This document shows positions 27,135 through 36,222 of a stretch of DNA of 64,000 nt, piece by piece (position 1 is the first letter of the stretch; each line of letters starts with the position of its first letter). The position numbers and the translations under genes are program-made. A model generated the notes under the pieces. The model worked only from the letters and a program-made list of their open reading frames with translations. It made no database searches and was not told where the DNA came from. The DNA lies in contig NZ_STFG01000002.1 in NCBI RefSeq assembly GCF_004833285.1, positions 124,001 through 188,000 on the forward strand, in the 5' to 3' direction. Origin of the DNA: Lampropedia puyangensis. Lineage in GTDB: Bacteria; Pseudomonadota; Gammaproteobacteria; Burkholderiales; Burkholderiaceae_C.

Positions 27135-30100
27135 TCAGTGGCCCGTTCTTTGCCCATGCGCTGCGCTTCGAGTACGGCAGGGGCGTTGTCAAGGGCTGGT
27201 ATGTTCAATGCCTTGCTCAGCGATTCCAGATCAAACGCGTCCAGATGCATGCGAAACCATTGCACGTGCGGTTCGTGTTCGGCGGCGGGGCCTAAGCGTT
27301 TGTGCCATTTGTCGAGTGCGCGGTGCAGGCCGCGGATATGCCCCATTTGAATGAGCTGCAGTATCTCTGCGCGCTCTTGTTCGGTCAGGTCCCATTGCGT
27401 TGGTGTTGCTGGTGGCGCTTTGGTGGTGGGGCTTGGTGGCGCTTGCGTCAACCATTCGAGGTGGAGATGGTCTTGCAGCGCTTGCAGTAATTCGGATTCC
27501 AACACTGGTTTGCCCACAAAGGCTTGGCACTGATGGGCTTGCAACAACTCTTTTTGGTTATCGAACAGGTTGGCCGAGACGATGATGATAGGGGTATCAG
27601 TCATGCCAGCCTGGCGGATCGCGTCGGCGGTATCCCAGCCGTTGAGGTCGTCCATGGACAGATCCATCAAGATGGCATCGGGGCGAATGTCTTGCAGCAG
27701 CTCCAGACATTCGGTGCCAGAGGCCGCTTCGCGCACTGAGAAGCCCAAAGGCAGCAGCATGCCCGCCACCATTTGGCGGTGCAATGGCTGGTCATCGACC
27801 GAAACAATCGTGCGCGCTGGCCCCGTGAAACCGATGATGGCCTGCGGTGCTTCGGCCTTCCAGCCTGGATCAGGCACTTCGGGTAAATACAGGCGCAGGC
27901 GGAATGTGCTGCCATGTTCGCTGGTGTCTGCCAGCGTCAACTCACCGCCCATGAGAGAGGTGAGCAAGGCTGTAATGGTCAAGCCAAGCCCCGTGCCTTG
28001 TACGTTGGTGCGCCGCCCGGCCGAGCCACGCTCGAACGGTAAAAAAATACGCTGTCTGTCTTGCGCTGCAACGCCAGGGCCAGAGTCGATGATGTCGAAC
28101 TGGAGCACTTCGCGTTGGCTGTTGACGTGCAATGTCACGTGGCCCTGCTCGGTGAATTTGACGGCGTTGGAGAGCAGGTTGATCAAAATTTGCCGCAATC
28201 GCTTGGCATCGGCATTCACCCAGCGGGCCAGTCGACCAGCATGGCTATAGTGAAACTGCAGGCCCTTGGCCTGTGCGTGCGGCGCAATCATGCGCACCAC
28301 ATCCTCCATGAATGATGCAAAAGGCAAGGGCTGGCGTTCAAGCTGCAGGCGGCCAGCCTCAATCTTGGCCAGATCGAGCAGTCCATCAATCAAACCCAGC
28401 ATGTGCTCCCCGCTGTGGTGGATGGTGCGAATGGCATCGCGTGGTGGCGTGCTTTCATTGCGAAGCAAGATCTGGGTGTAGCCCAAGATGCTGTTCAGGG
28501 GGGTGCGCAGTTCGTGCGTCATGCCCGCTACATAGCGGGTTTTGGCCTGGTTGGCGGCATCGGCAGATTCTTTGGCGGCCTGCAAGGCAGCATCGGTGCG
28601 ACTGTGTGCATCGATTTCCTGTAGCAGCAGGTGGTTGTGGCGGGTAGATTCTTCTTGCGCCATTTTCCGGCTCTCACTGGTCAGAACCACCCACCATGCG
28701 GCGACTGCCACCACGACAGACAGTACGGCAAATATCTTCAGGAAGATGACGCCTAAACCTTCGACCTGCAGACCCATAGCTTGGGCAGAAAACGATTCTT
28801 GCGCGTAGATCAGCCCCAATATGGTGGCCAGTAAGGCGACCAGCGACAGCGTGACACCGACGAAATGCGCCACGCGAAAATTGAAGCGTTCAGCCAGTCG
28901 AGCAGGCAGCCAGTGCTGTACCCAGCTGCGCACCTGCTCTGAGGCTTTGGATTGCTGTTTGCAGCGGTCATGGCAGCGCGATTCGAGTGTGCAACACAGC
29001 GAACAAATGGGCGCGCCATAAGCAGGGCACCAGGCCATGTCGTCTGATTCAAAGCTGTTTTCACAAATGGAGCACACAACGCTTTGCCCTGGGCTCCAGC
29101 GCGGTGCCTCTTGGCGAGCCAGGTAGTATTTGCCTTTGGTAAACCATGCCAGCAAAGGGGCTGCGCCCAGTGCGGAGAATAAGGCAATCAGCGACGAGAA
29201 AGCTTGCGCGGTGTGCCCGAGAGCGCCTGCATAAGCCAGCATGGAGGCGGTGACAGCGACCGCCATAGCACCAATGCCGACGGGGTTGATGTCATACAAA
29301 TACGCCCGTTTGAATTCAATGCCTTTGGGGCTTAGGCCCAAGGGTTTGTTGATGACCAGATCCGCCACCAGCGCACCAATCCAGGCAATGGCCACATTGC
29401 TGTAAATACCCAGCACGTGTTCGAGCGCAGCAAACACGCCCAGCACCATCAGCAATACGGCAATGAGCACATTGAAGACCAACCACACGACGCGACCAGG
29501 GTGGCTGTGCGTGAGGCGCGCAAAAAAATTCGACCAGGCCAGAGAGCCAGCGTAGGCGTTGGTGAGGTTGATTTTGAGCTGCGAGACGATCACAAACAGC
29601 ACCGTGACCGCCACCACGATAGCCGGATCGCTGAAGACGTAGCTGAATCCGGCCAAGTACATGCGCGTAGGTTCCACCGCTTGTTCGGTGGAGATTTGGT
29701 ATTGGAGGGCAACAAAAGCCAAAAAGGCACCCCCCAGCATTTTGATGGCACCAGGGATGATCCAGCCTGGCCCAGAAATGAGCACTGCCATCCACCAGCG
29801 CCAACGGTTTGCGGTGGTCTTTTCTGGCAAGAAACGCAGATAGTCGACTTGTTCGCCAATCTGCATGATCAGGGCAATGGCCACCGTGATGGCAGCAGCA
29901 GCCATCACCGGATCGAAGCCACTGTTGCCAGAGATGCGCCCGACCAGACTGGTGAAATCACTGTAGAACGTGGGGTGCTTGAAATAGATAGCCAGAAAGG
30001 GCAGCACAATCAGCACCATCCATATCGGCTGGGTCCATAGTTGGAGGTGCGAGATCATGGTGATGCCGCGCATCACTAACGGAATAACCACCAAGGACGA

Positions 30101-30568
30101 GAGCAGGTACAGCACAGGCAGTGGCCAATCGACGTACAGCTGTAGCGCCAAAGCCAGTATGGCCGCTTCAAGTGCAAAGAAAATGAAGGTGAATGTTGCG
30201 TAGATCAGGGAGGTGAATGTGGAGCCGAGATAGCCAAAGCCAGCCCCCCTTGTGAGCAGGTCCATGTCCAAGCTGTAGCGTGCCGCGTAGTAAGCAATGG
30301 GCAGGCCTGTGAGGAAAATAATCAAGGCGACCACTGCAATGGCCACCACAGCATTGGTGAAGCCATAGCTCAGCGCAATGGCAGCGCCAATGGCTTCGAG
30401 CGCCAGAAACGATGTAGCGCCGAATGCGGTGTTGGCTACCTTGAATTCAGACCACGATCTGAATCGCCGTGGCGTGTAGCGCAGCGCATAGTCTTCCAAA
30501 GTTTCATTGCCGACCCAAGCGTTGTAGTTGCGCCTGATGCGCAGGATTTTTTGTGGACTGGCGGTCAT
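27131..30568 (-). CDS. NCS1 permease fused to hybrid sensor histidine kinase
   Basis: 1145 residues. Residues about 1-480 form an NCS1 (purine/cytosine/allantoin) type permease with about twelve helices. A cysteine-rich stretch at about 500-545 (CSICENSF, CPAYGAPICSLCC, CHDRC) looks like a metal-binding knuckle. Two more helices precede a HisKA domain with His685 (GMTHELRTPLNS), an HATPase domain (NLLSNAVKF, DSGPGV, GTGLGL) and a receiver with Asp969 (ILMDLSMDDL). The C-terminal 120 residues are helical with no clear Hpt histidine. Known relatives (permease-kinase fusions such as CbrA) couple transport or binding to signalling. The ligand is inferred to be a nucleobase or hydantoin from the permease class. 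Confidence 0.9.
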   Translation of the reverse strand: MTASPQKILRIRRNYNAWVGNETLEDYALRYTPRRFRSWSEFKVANTAFGATSFLALEAIGAAIALSYGFTNAVVAIAVVALIIFLTGLPIAYYAARYSLDMDLLTRGAGFGYLGSTFTSLIYATFTFIFFALEAAILALALQLYVDWPLPVLYLLSSLVVIPLVMRGITMISHLQLWTQPIWMVLIVLPFLAIYFKHPTFYSDFTSLVGRISGNSGFDPVMAAAAITVAIALIMQIGEQVDYLRFLPEKTTANRWRWWMAVLISGPGWIIPGAIKMLGGAFLAFVALQYQISTEQAVEPTRMYLAGFSYVFSDPAIVVAVTVLFVIVSQLKINLTNAYAGSLAWSNFFARLTHSHPGRVVWLVFNVLIAVLLMVLGVFAALEHVLGIYSNVAIAWIGALVADLVINKPLGLSPKGIEFKRAYLYDINPVGIGAMAVAVTASMLAYAGALGHTAQAFSSLIALFSALGAAPLLAWFTKGKYYLARQEAPRWSPGQSVVCSICENSFESDDMAWCPAYGAPICSLCCTLESRCHDRCKQQSKASEQVRSWVQHWLPARLAERFNFRVAHFVGVTLSLVALLATILGLIYAQESFSAQAMGLQVEGLGVIFLKIFAVLSVVVAVAAWWVVLTSESRKMAQEESTRHNHLLLQEIDAHSRTDAALQAAKESADAANQAKTRYVAGMTHELRTPLNSILGYTQILLRNESTPPRDAIRTIHHSGEHMLGLIDGLLDLAKIEAGRLQLERQPLPFASFMEDVVRMIAPHAQAKGLQFHYSHAGRLARWVNADAKRLRQILINLLSNAVKFTEQGHVTLHVNSQREVLQFDIIDSGPGVAAQDRQRIFLPFERGSAGRRTNVQGTGLGLTITALLTSLMGGELTLADTSEHGSTFRLRLYLPEVPDPGWKAEAPQAIIGFTGPARTIVSVDDQPLHRQMVAGMLLPLGFSVREAASGTECLELLQDIRPDAILMDLSMDDLNGWDTADAIRQAGMTDTPIIIVSANLFDNQKELLQAHQCQAFVGKPVLESELLQALQDHLHLEWLTQAPPSPTTKAPPATPTQWDLTEQERAEILQLIQMGHIRGLHRALDKWHKRLGPAAEHEPHVQWFRMHLDAFDLESLSKALNIPALDNAPAVLEAQRMGKERATD

Positions 30569-31158
30569 GGCAAAGCAACGTGGCTGGGTGTGTGCAGTGG
30601 CTTGAAGCTAGGCGAAACAAAAATAACAAGGGCAGGTGGAGGGAATGTTCCAGTCACTAGGCCTGCACATGCGAGATGCGGGGTTCAGACAGTTCCTTCC
30701 ATCTGGTTTTATGGCAAAACGGATAAAGCAAAAAATATGCCATTTCACCAATTTGGTGCGTGATTGTGTTTCAGTTTTTTTGAGAGGTTGGGGCTTTCTC
30801 CATGACAAGGGGGCGATGCACGATGTGATGGAGTCGCGATTGCTGACAGCTCGTCACAATCCGACGCAAGTTAGGCTGAACTTCACTTTACGGTATGGGT
30901 TCCCACAGGGTATTGGCCAGACTTGGCTTTGCGATGGCAATCATCCAAGGTCTGGCCGCTTTCCATTCCCAACAGGCTTGGCCTTGTCGTTCAAGCCGCT
31001 GCAGTTGAATTGATCTACCGCACGATGTTGGGCCCGCGGCAGCCTCGTAAGGCGGTTTGGCACCCGTATCGAAACCATGTGGCACTGTGCCATGCAGTGC
31101 AGCTTACGTGTTTCACTACTTGCGATGGTTTAGCCGTTGTCCATTGGAGAAAATCGGT
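30569..31158. other. Intergenic region between the permease-kinase and the acyltransferase
   Basis: 590 bases without a convincing gene; short open frames here lack ribosome sites and family resemblance. It must hold two divergent promoters. The one clear motif is the dyad at 30744-30760. Confidence 0.6.
30744..30760. promoter_or_regulatory. NtrC-like dyad upstream of the permease-kinase gene
   Basis: TTCACCAATTTGGTGCG matches known NtrC sites (TGCACC-N5-GGTGCA form) at most positions and contains the perfect CACCAA-T-TTGGTG. It lies about 180 bases before the permease-kinase start. No matching sigma-54 promoter was found between, so this is tentative. Confidence 0.4.
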
Positions 31159-32229
31159 TTGTCCCAATTGCGTCTGACATACAACCCCGCGCTGGACGGT
31201 TTACGTGCCATGGCGATTGTTTTGGTGTTCCTCTCTCACGCCCATGCACCGATGTTTGATGGTGCGTTTTTTGGTGTGGACTTGTTCTTCGTTTTGAGCG
31301 GTTTTTTAATCACCTCGCTCTTGCTCAAAGAGTTTCAGGAATCAGGACGGCTCGATTACTGGCGCTTCTATCGGCGCCGTTTTTTGCGCCTGGCGCCTGC
31401 CTTGTTGCTGTTTTTGGCTGCGTATTGGTTGGTGGCGCCGCTGGTGTGGCCGGATCTGGACGATGTGAATCAAGATGTACTGGTTTCTGCGCTGTACATG
31501 GCCGATTACGGCATTGCTTTTTTTGACAGCCCCAATACTTTGCTGCATATGTGGTCGCTCTCGGTGGAGGAGCATTTCTATTTGGTGTGGCCGCCGTTAT
31601 TGGTGCTGCTGCTGGCCCATACCGCGCGAAAAAATCTCTGGCGCCCTGTATTGCTGCTGGCTGTATTGATGTTCGTGTGGCGTGCCTATTGGGTTGGCCA
31701 AGGGCAAGAGTTTTATGAGGTGTTTTTCCGCTTCGATACGCGTGCCACGGGCATGTTGATGGGCAGTGCCTTAGCCGCCGTTGCTGTGCACCGTGCTGAA
31801 TGGATGGACGCCTTGCATGCCCGCCAGAAGCATCTGCTGTGGCTGTTGCCTGCGTTGCCCTTTGTGGTCATTGGCTACCAGTGGGGTGATGCTGGTGCCT
31901 TGTTATGGGGCTTTACCGTGGCTGAATGGGTTGCCGCAGTCATCATCATCGCGGTCATTAAGCAAAAAGGCTTGCTGTTTGACATGCTGAGCCTGCCTGC
32001 CTTGGTGTGGCTGGGCAAAATGTCCTACGGTATTTACCTGTGGCACTACCCAGTGGTGCGCTATTTGCGTGCCCATATGGATTGGCAATGGGTGTTGGTG
32101 TTGGGGCTGCCACTTTCGGCTGCTTTGGCTATGCTGTCGTTCTACACCATTGAGCGCTGGGCCTTGCGCTTGCGCGACCGTACTCCAACGCAGCGGCAGC
32201 CCATGGCCGTGGCTTATGGCGCAGCCTGA
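31159..32229 (+). CDS. Acyltransferase family 3 membrane protein (OafA/YrhL type)
   Basis: 356 residues. It begins LTYNPALDGLRAMAIVLVFL with the LDGLRA motif, then a His in LSHAHAP and FGVDLFFVLSGFLITSLL, FYRRRFLRLAPAL and WSLSVEEHFYLVWP, all typical of acyltransferase 3. About ten helices are present. The TTG at 31159 is chosen because GGAG lies nine bases upstream and because the protein then starts at the usual point. Such enzymes acylate cell-surface sugars; the substrate here is unknown. It is isolated among catabolic genes. Confidence 0.88.
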   Translation: MSQLRLTYNPALDGLRAMAIVLVFLSHAHAPMFDGAFFGVDLFFVLSGFLITSLLLKEFQESGRLDYWRFYRRRFLRLAPALLLFLAAYWLVAPLVWPDLDDVNQDVLVSALYMADYGIAFFDSPNTLLHMWSLSVEEHFYLVWPPLLVLLLAHTARKNLWRPVLLLAVLMFVWRAYWVGQGQEFYEVFFRFDTRATGMLMGSALAAVAVHRAEWMDALHARQKHLLWLLPALPFVVIGYQWGDAGALLWGFTVAEWVAAVIIIAVIKQKGLLFDMLSLPALVWLGKMSYGIYLWHYPVVRYLRAHMDWQWVLVLGLPLSAALAMLSFYTIERWALRLRDRTPTQRQPMAVAYGAA

Positions 32230-32250
32230 GCGAAGAACGTGCTGACGTTC

Positions 32251-33174
32251 TCAGAGGTTTGCTGGATTGGCCAGGGTCTGCGCCAGCCAGTGCGCGGCAA
32301 TCTGTTCGCGCGTAGCGCACCAAATGCCCGCTGGGTCTGCGCTGCGGGCGCGGATGTGCGCAAGGATCTGGTCCAGCGCACGAATGCGGGCAGGGCGCCC
32401 CAGAATACGTGTGTGCAGGCCAATCGTGAGCATTCGCGGGGCATGCCGGGCCTCTTGCAGCAAGACTTCAATGGCTTCGATGGTATAGCGCGCAAAGTCT
32501 TCTGCGTGCACAAACCCACCTTGACTGAAAAAGCGCATGTCATTGGTGTCGAACCCGTAGGGTAAAACCACATAAGGTGCGCGTCCTTCTGGTTGCACGA
32601 CCCAAGGCATATCGCTGCCGTAGTAGTCGCTGTCGTATGCAAAGCCCAATGACTGCAGAATGCTGCGCGTGTGTGTTGATGCAGAGGACTTGCAATGCCA
32701 GCCGCTGGGCAGGCGCCCCCAGTGCTCTGCAATGCAGGCCATGGTGCGTTCAATGTTCTGGCGTTCTTGATTGGGGTCTTGCAGCACAGGAGACTCCCAG
32801 CGCCAACCGTGCCCGCACAGTTCCCAGTTGTGTGCCAGCGCTTCTTGGGCTACCCATGGTGTGTGCTGCAAGGCGCGGCCGCAGACGTTCAAGGTCAATG
32901 GGCATTGGGCTTCAATGAAGCGCTTGGCAATGCGTTCGTAACCAGCGCGGGCACCGTATTCAAAGTGGGTTTCCATGCAGTAATCGGGCGCTCCTGCAAT
33001 GGTGTTGACAACTTCGTGTGTGCCTTCATTGATGCCATCGCCTGCGCTGTAACGCAATTGCGCCCCCTCTTCAATATTCAGCACGAAGGAGATTGCTAAA
33101 CCTGCTTCATGCGGCCAGCGCAGTGCCAGTTGGCTTGCTTGTGGGTGGTAGGGCGATGGGTGTGATTGCGGCAT
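32251..33174 (-). CDS. PuuE-like polysaccharide deacetylase-fold protein
   Basis: 307 residues. It has the NodB-like fold of the PuuE allantoinase/chitin deacetylase group: AISFVLNIEEGAQ near the N-terminus, HFEYGARAGYERI, ELCGHGWRWESP, and DSDYYGSDMPWVV. The same landmarks occur in the true puuE at the right end of the window (FVLNYEEGGE, YEYGSRVGV, IACHGWRW, DSDYYGDDLP). A second allantoinase is possible, but this copy diverges enough that another cyclic amide or amine substrate is as likely. It is divergent from the hydratase gene. Confidence 0.82.
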   Translation of the reverse strand: MPQSHPSPYHPQASQLALRWPHEAGLAISFVLNIEEGAQLRYSAGDGINEGTHEVVNTIAGAPDYCMETHFEYGARAGYERIAKRFIEAQCPLTLNVCGRALQHTPWVAQEALAHNWELCGHGWRWESPVLQDPNQERQNIERTMACIAEHWGRLPSGWHCKSSASTHTRSILQSLGFAYDSDYYGSDMPWVVQPEGRAPYVVLPYGFDTNDMRFFSQGGFVHAEDFARYTIEAIEVLLQEARHAPRMLTIGLHTRILGRPARIRALDQILAHIRARSADPAGIWCATREQIAAHWLAQTLANPANL

Positions 33175-33275
33175 GGTGAAAGGATGAAGTGGGCTGAAAC
33201 AGCAGTGTCAGTACAACGGAAAATGCTTTGCGATTGGCGGCACAATGCTTTTTTTCTTCTTTGGGAAACAGGCAT

Positions 33276-34070
33276 ATGCAACCAGCAGACCCGCAGACAG
33301 TGGATAGCCAAGAGGCAGCGCAGACAGGTGTGGCACAGGCGTTGCAGCGCGCCCGTAACACGGGCCAGCAAGTTGATGCTGCGCCGTTTGAGAGTGTGCT
33401 CACCAGCCATGCGCAGGCGTATGCTGTGCAGGTGCAAGTAGCGCAGGCCATGAAATGGTTCGACGGTGTGCCTGGTTATTGGAAATCTGGGGGCGGCAGT
33501 CGTGAGGCTGTACTCACCCATGCACCTCTGCCGCCAGCGGGGGTGTTTTCCAGCCCTGCGCAATTGGGTGATTGGCCTGCCCATGCACTGGGGATTGAGG
33601 CGGAGATCGCTTTGCGTTTGGGGCGTGATGTGACGCCCGAGCAAGCGTTGCAGCTGGATGGTTCGCATGCGCTGGCGTTGGTCGATGCCATGGCTGTCAG
33701 TGTGGAGCTGGTGGACTTTCGATGGAAGCAAGCCGCTGAAGCGCCTTTTCTGCTCAAACTGGCCGATTTGCAGTCGCATGGGGCTTTGGTGCTGGGGCCA
33801 TGGCAGGCGTTTGAGGCGCGAGACTGGTCTGCGCAGCAGGCCAGCGTGCGCATTGGTGCGCGGACGACCAATGTGGTGGGAACCCATCCACTGGGTGACC
33901 CGGCTTGGTTGCTGCCGCAATGGTTGCGCCATGTCACGCAGCACTACGGCACCGTTGCTGCGGGCACTGTGGTGACCACAGGCAGTTGGAATGGCATGCC
34001 GTATGCGCAGGTGGGCGATACGGTGCATGTGCAGTTTGAGGGAATGGGCGAGGTGCATATACAGCTGTGA
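33276..34070 (+). CDS. 2-keto-4-pentenoate hydratase-like protein
   Basis: 264 residues from the ATG at 33276. It belongs to the fumarylacetoacetase/hydratase superfamily: IGIEAEIALRLGRDVT-like segment (ALGIEAEIALRLG) with metal-binding Glu residues, VSVELVDFRW, LADLQSHGALVLG and the final VVTTGSWNGMPYAQVGDTV. Members hydrate 2-keto-enoates in ring-cleavage pathways, but many relatives in nitrogen gene clusters have unknown substrates. Codons before 33276 do not fit the family. It is followed by a hairpin at 34095. Confidence 0.82.
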   Translation: MQPADPQTVDSQEAAQTGVAQALQRARNTGQQVDAAPFESVLTSHAQAYAVQVQVAQAMKWFDGVPGYWKSGGGSREAVLTHAPLPPAGVFSSPAQLGDWPAHALGIEAEIALRLGRDVTPEQALQLDGSHALALVDAMAVSVELVDFRWKQAAEAPFLLKLADLQSHGALVLGPWQAFEARDWSAQQASVRIGARTTNVVGTHPLGDPAWLLPQWLRHVTQHYGTVAAGTVVTTGSWNGMPYAQVGDTVHVQFEGMGEVHIQL

Positions 34071-34094
34071 CTGCAGGCGAATTTTTATGCGCTT

Positions 34095-34119
34095 GCATAG
34101 GCCTTGCCGAGGCCTATGC
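34095..34119. terminator. Strong hairpin between convergent genes
   Basis: GCATAGGCCT-TGCCG-AGGCCTATGC, a perfect ten-base-pair stem, 24 bases after the hydratase gene and overlapping the end of the amidase remnant. No T tract follows directly on either strand, so termination is likely but not certain. Confidence 0.5.
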
Positions 34120-34287
34120 TGCAGGGATTGGCAAGAGGCGTCCATGGTGCTTGCTGCTCTGCTCATAGACTGAGCCTAGCTGCAGCAGCGCCTGGTCGGC
34201 ACCGTAGGCGCCAGTGAGCTGGATGCCAATTGGTAATCCTGTTGCGCAGTTGTTCGGCAGTGTGCTGCCACAGTGGTGTGGGAGTGT
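34114..34287 (-). pseudogene. C-terminal remnant of an amidase-signature enzyme
   Basis: Reading leftward directly after the dctM stop codon, in the same frame, 57 codons are open to a TAG at 34116-34114. They contain NNCATGLPIGIQLTGAYGAD and LLQLGSVYEQSS, typical of the last 50 residues of amidase-signature proteins (GLPIGIQL followed by the YEQ helix). There is no start codon, catalytic Ser or Lys, so this is a truncated relic. It hints that a ureido- or amide-hydrolysing enzyme once belonged to the TRAP operon. Confidence 0.7.
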
Positions 34288-35586
34288 TCAGCGCATCGCC
34301 TGGGGTAACCATGTGGCCAGTGAAGGCACGGCAATCATCAGCAAGGAAAACAGCAGCAAAACGATGACGTACGGAACGGCACCGATGATGGCGTCCCGGA
34401 TCGAGCCTTTGTCTGGACGGATGCCGTGCACGACAAACAGGTTCATGCCTACAGGGGGGGTGATCAGACCCAATTCGCACATGATGACGATGAAGATGCC
34501 AAACCATACTGGATCGACGCCTAATGCGACGACGATGGGGAATGTGATGGGCACGGTGGCGACCATCAGGCTCATCACATCCATGAACATGCCCACGATC
34601 AAATAGAACATCAAAAGCATCAGCAAGGTCGCTGTTGCAGACAAACCAAAGGACGTAACCCATGCTGTCATGGCTTCAGCAACGCCTGTAAGGCCAATGG
34701 CGAGGTTGAGGATGAAGGCCGCTGTCATGATCAGCAAAATCATGCCGCTGGTGCGGGCAGTCTGCACAAAACAGTTTTGCAGCAAAGTCCAGTCGAGTCT
34801 GCCTGAGCGCCAGCAGAAGAACAAGGCGCAAGTCAGTCCCAGTGCTGCTGATTCAGTGGCAGTGGCAAAGCCGCTGTACAGGCTACCCATGACGACCAAG
34901 AAAACTACGCCGGGGGGAATCAAGTCTTTGAGCAAACGGATGCGTTCCATCAAAGGAACTTTGGGCTCGCGCTGGGTATTGCCTTCTACCAATGCTTGGA
35001 TTAACACCCATAGCATGAAGAAACCCGCCAGCAGTAACCCAGGAATCAGGCCTGCCATAAACAACTGACCAATGGAGGTGTCGGTCAAAGAGCCATAGAC
35101 AATCAAGTTGACTGAGGGAGGAATCAGAATGCCCAAAGTGCCACCTGCGGCAATAGAGCCCAATGCCGAGCTCATGCGGTAGCCTCGGCGGTGTAGTGAG
35201 GGCAGGGCTACTGTGCCTACTGTGGCTGCTGTTGCTACAGAGGAGCCGGAGGTCGCAGCAAAAAGCGCGCTGCAGCCAATATTGGCATGCAGTAAACCAC
35301 CCGGCAGTCGACCCAGCCAAGCCCCAATGGCGCCGAACATGCGGTCAGCAATGCCAGAGCGCAGCAGCAATTCACCCATCATCACGAACAACGGAATGGC
35401 AGTTAGCAGGCTGTCATTGTGTACGCCCCAGACAACCGGTGCAATGGAGTTGATAAAGGGCAGACCATAGGCGGCGAGTCCGCCCAAAATACCGACAAAA
35501 GCCATTGAGGTGGCAATGGGCAGGCCCATGATGATCATGCCCAACATGCTGAAAAATCCCAGGAGGATGAATGCGGTGAAGGTCAT
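34288..35586 (-). CDS. dctM: TRAP transporter large permease (DctM type)
   Basis: 432-residue membrane protein with the usual DctM blocks: LLRSGIADRMFGAIGAWLGR, the GCSALFAATSGSSVATAATVG loop region, GTLGILIPPSVNLIVYG, and ELGLITPPVGMNLFVV near the end. It forms the sodium-coupled channel of the TRAP system together with DctQ. It overlaps the dctQ stop by four bases. The last codon abuts an in-frame amidase remnant. Substrate is set by DctP. Confidence 0.95.
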   Translation of the reverse strand: MTFTAFILLGFFSMLGMIIMGLPIATSMAFVGILGGLAAYGLPFINSIAPVVWGVHNDSLLTAIPLFVMMGELLLRSGIADRMFGAIGAWLGRLPGGLLHANIGCSALFAATSGSSVATAATVGTVALPSLHRRGYRMSSALGSIAAGGTLGILIPPSVNLIVYGSLTDTSIGQLFMAGLIPGLLLAGFFMLWVLIQALVEGNTQREPKVPLMERIRLLKDLIPPGVVFLVVMGSLYSGFATATESAALGLTCALFFCWRSGRLDWTLLQNCFVQTARTSGMILLIMTAAFILNLAIGLTGVAEAMTAWVTSFGLSATATLLMLLMFYLIVGMFMDVMSLMVATVPITFPIVVALGVDPVWFGIFIVIMCELGLITPPVGMNLFVVHGIRPDKGSIRDAIIGAVPYVIVLLLFSLLMIAVPSLATWLPQAMR

Positions 35587-36197
35587 GCTGCGCCTCGCTC
35601 GTTGCTGCCGGCTGTTAATGTCGGCGCTGCTTCATCTTGAGAGCGCGCTTGTAAATCTTCCAGTTCTTCGCTGACTTCTTCTTGTGTGGATTTAGGGGCT
35701 AATAAATCATCTATTTTTTGCCAGCGTCGCTGTAGCAACCACGCGGTAGACATGACGGCATAGACCGTGCATGCGATGGCAAAAATGGCAAGGCATAACA
35801 CCCATACGGATTGAGGCCATACCAGTGGGGTTGCCCACGGGGTTTGAGATACGCTTTTGTACTCGTAGGAGTCGACCAGCGAGTTCCACCCTAACAAGGC
35901 CATCAGCAAGGCGAACGCCATCATCATGACGGCCGAAAGCCAGTTGATGGTGGTGCGCATACGCTTGGGAAAACGCGCAAAAAAAACATCAACCCGAACA
36001 TGCGTGCGGCCCAGCAATGCCACAGTAAAGGCCAAGGTACTGCCAATGGCCAGTGCATAGCCGCCTAGCTCATCAGCACCTTGCATTGAGACGTTGAAGA
36101 CTTTACGAATCACCGTCTCGAACGCCACGATCAATGAGAGACCGATGAAGATCAGCCCAAAAATTGTGGCCAGTATGGTTTCCAGTTTGTCTTTCAT
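35583..36197 (-). CDS. dctQ: TRAP transporter small permease (DctQ type)
   Basis: 204 residues with four hydrophobic helices in the DctQ order: LIFIGLSLIVAFETVIRKVF, GGYALAIGSTLAFTVALL, VMMMAFALLMALLGW and VWVLCLAIFAIACTVYAVM. The RTHVRVDVFF motif after helix two is characteristic. The C-terminus is a long acidic cytoplasmic tail. It sits between dctP and dctM in one operon. Confidence 0.92.
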   Translation of the reverse strand: MKDKLETILATIFGLIFIGLSLIVAFETVIRKVFNVSMQGADELGGYALAIGSTLAFTVALLGRTHVRVDVFFARFPKRMRTTINWLSAVMMMAFALLMALLGWNSLVDSYEYKSVSQTPWATPLVWPQSVWVLCLAIFAIACTVYAVMSTAWLLQRRWQKIDDLLAPKSTQEEVSEELEDLQARSQDEAAPTLTAGSNERGAA

Positions 36198-36222
36198 GGG
36201 CTGTCCTTATCAGTCGCGGGGC

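Noticed and set aside
30636-31013. 125-codon frame between the permease-kinase and the acyltransferase
   Set aside because: No ribosome site, atypical composition and no family resemblance; more likely chance in a regulatory region.
33096-34166. 356-codon minus-strand frame opposite the hydratase gene
   Set aside because: His/Arg/Gln-rich antisense shadow without recognisable domain.
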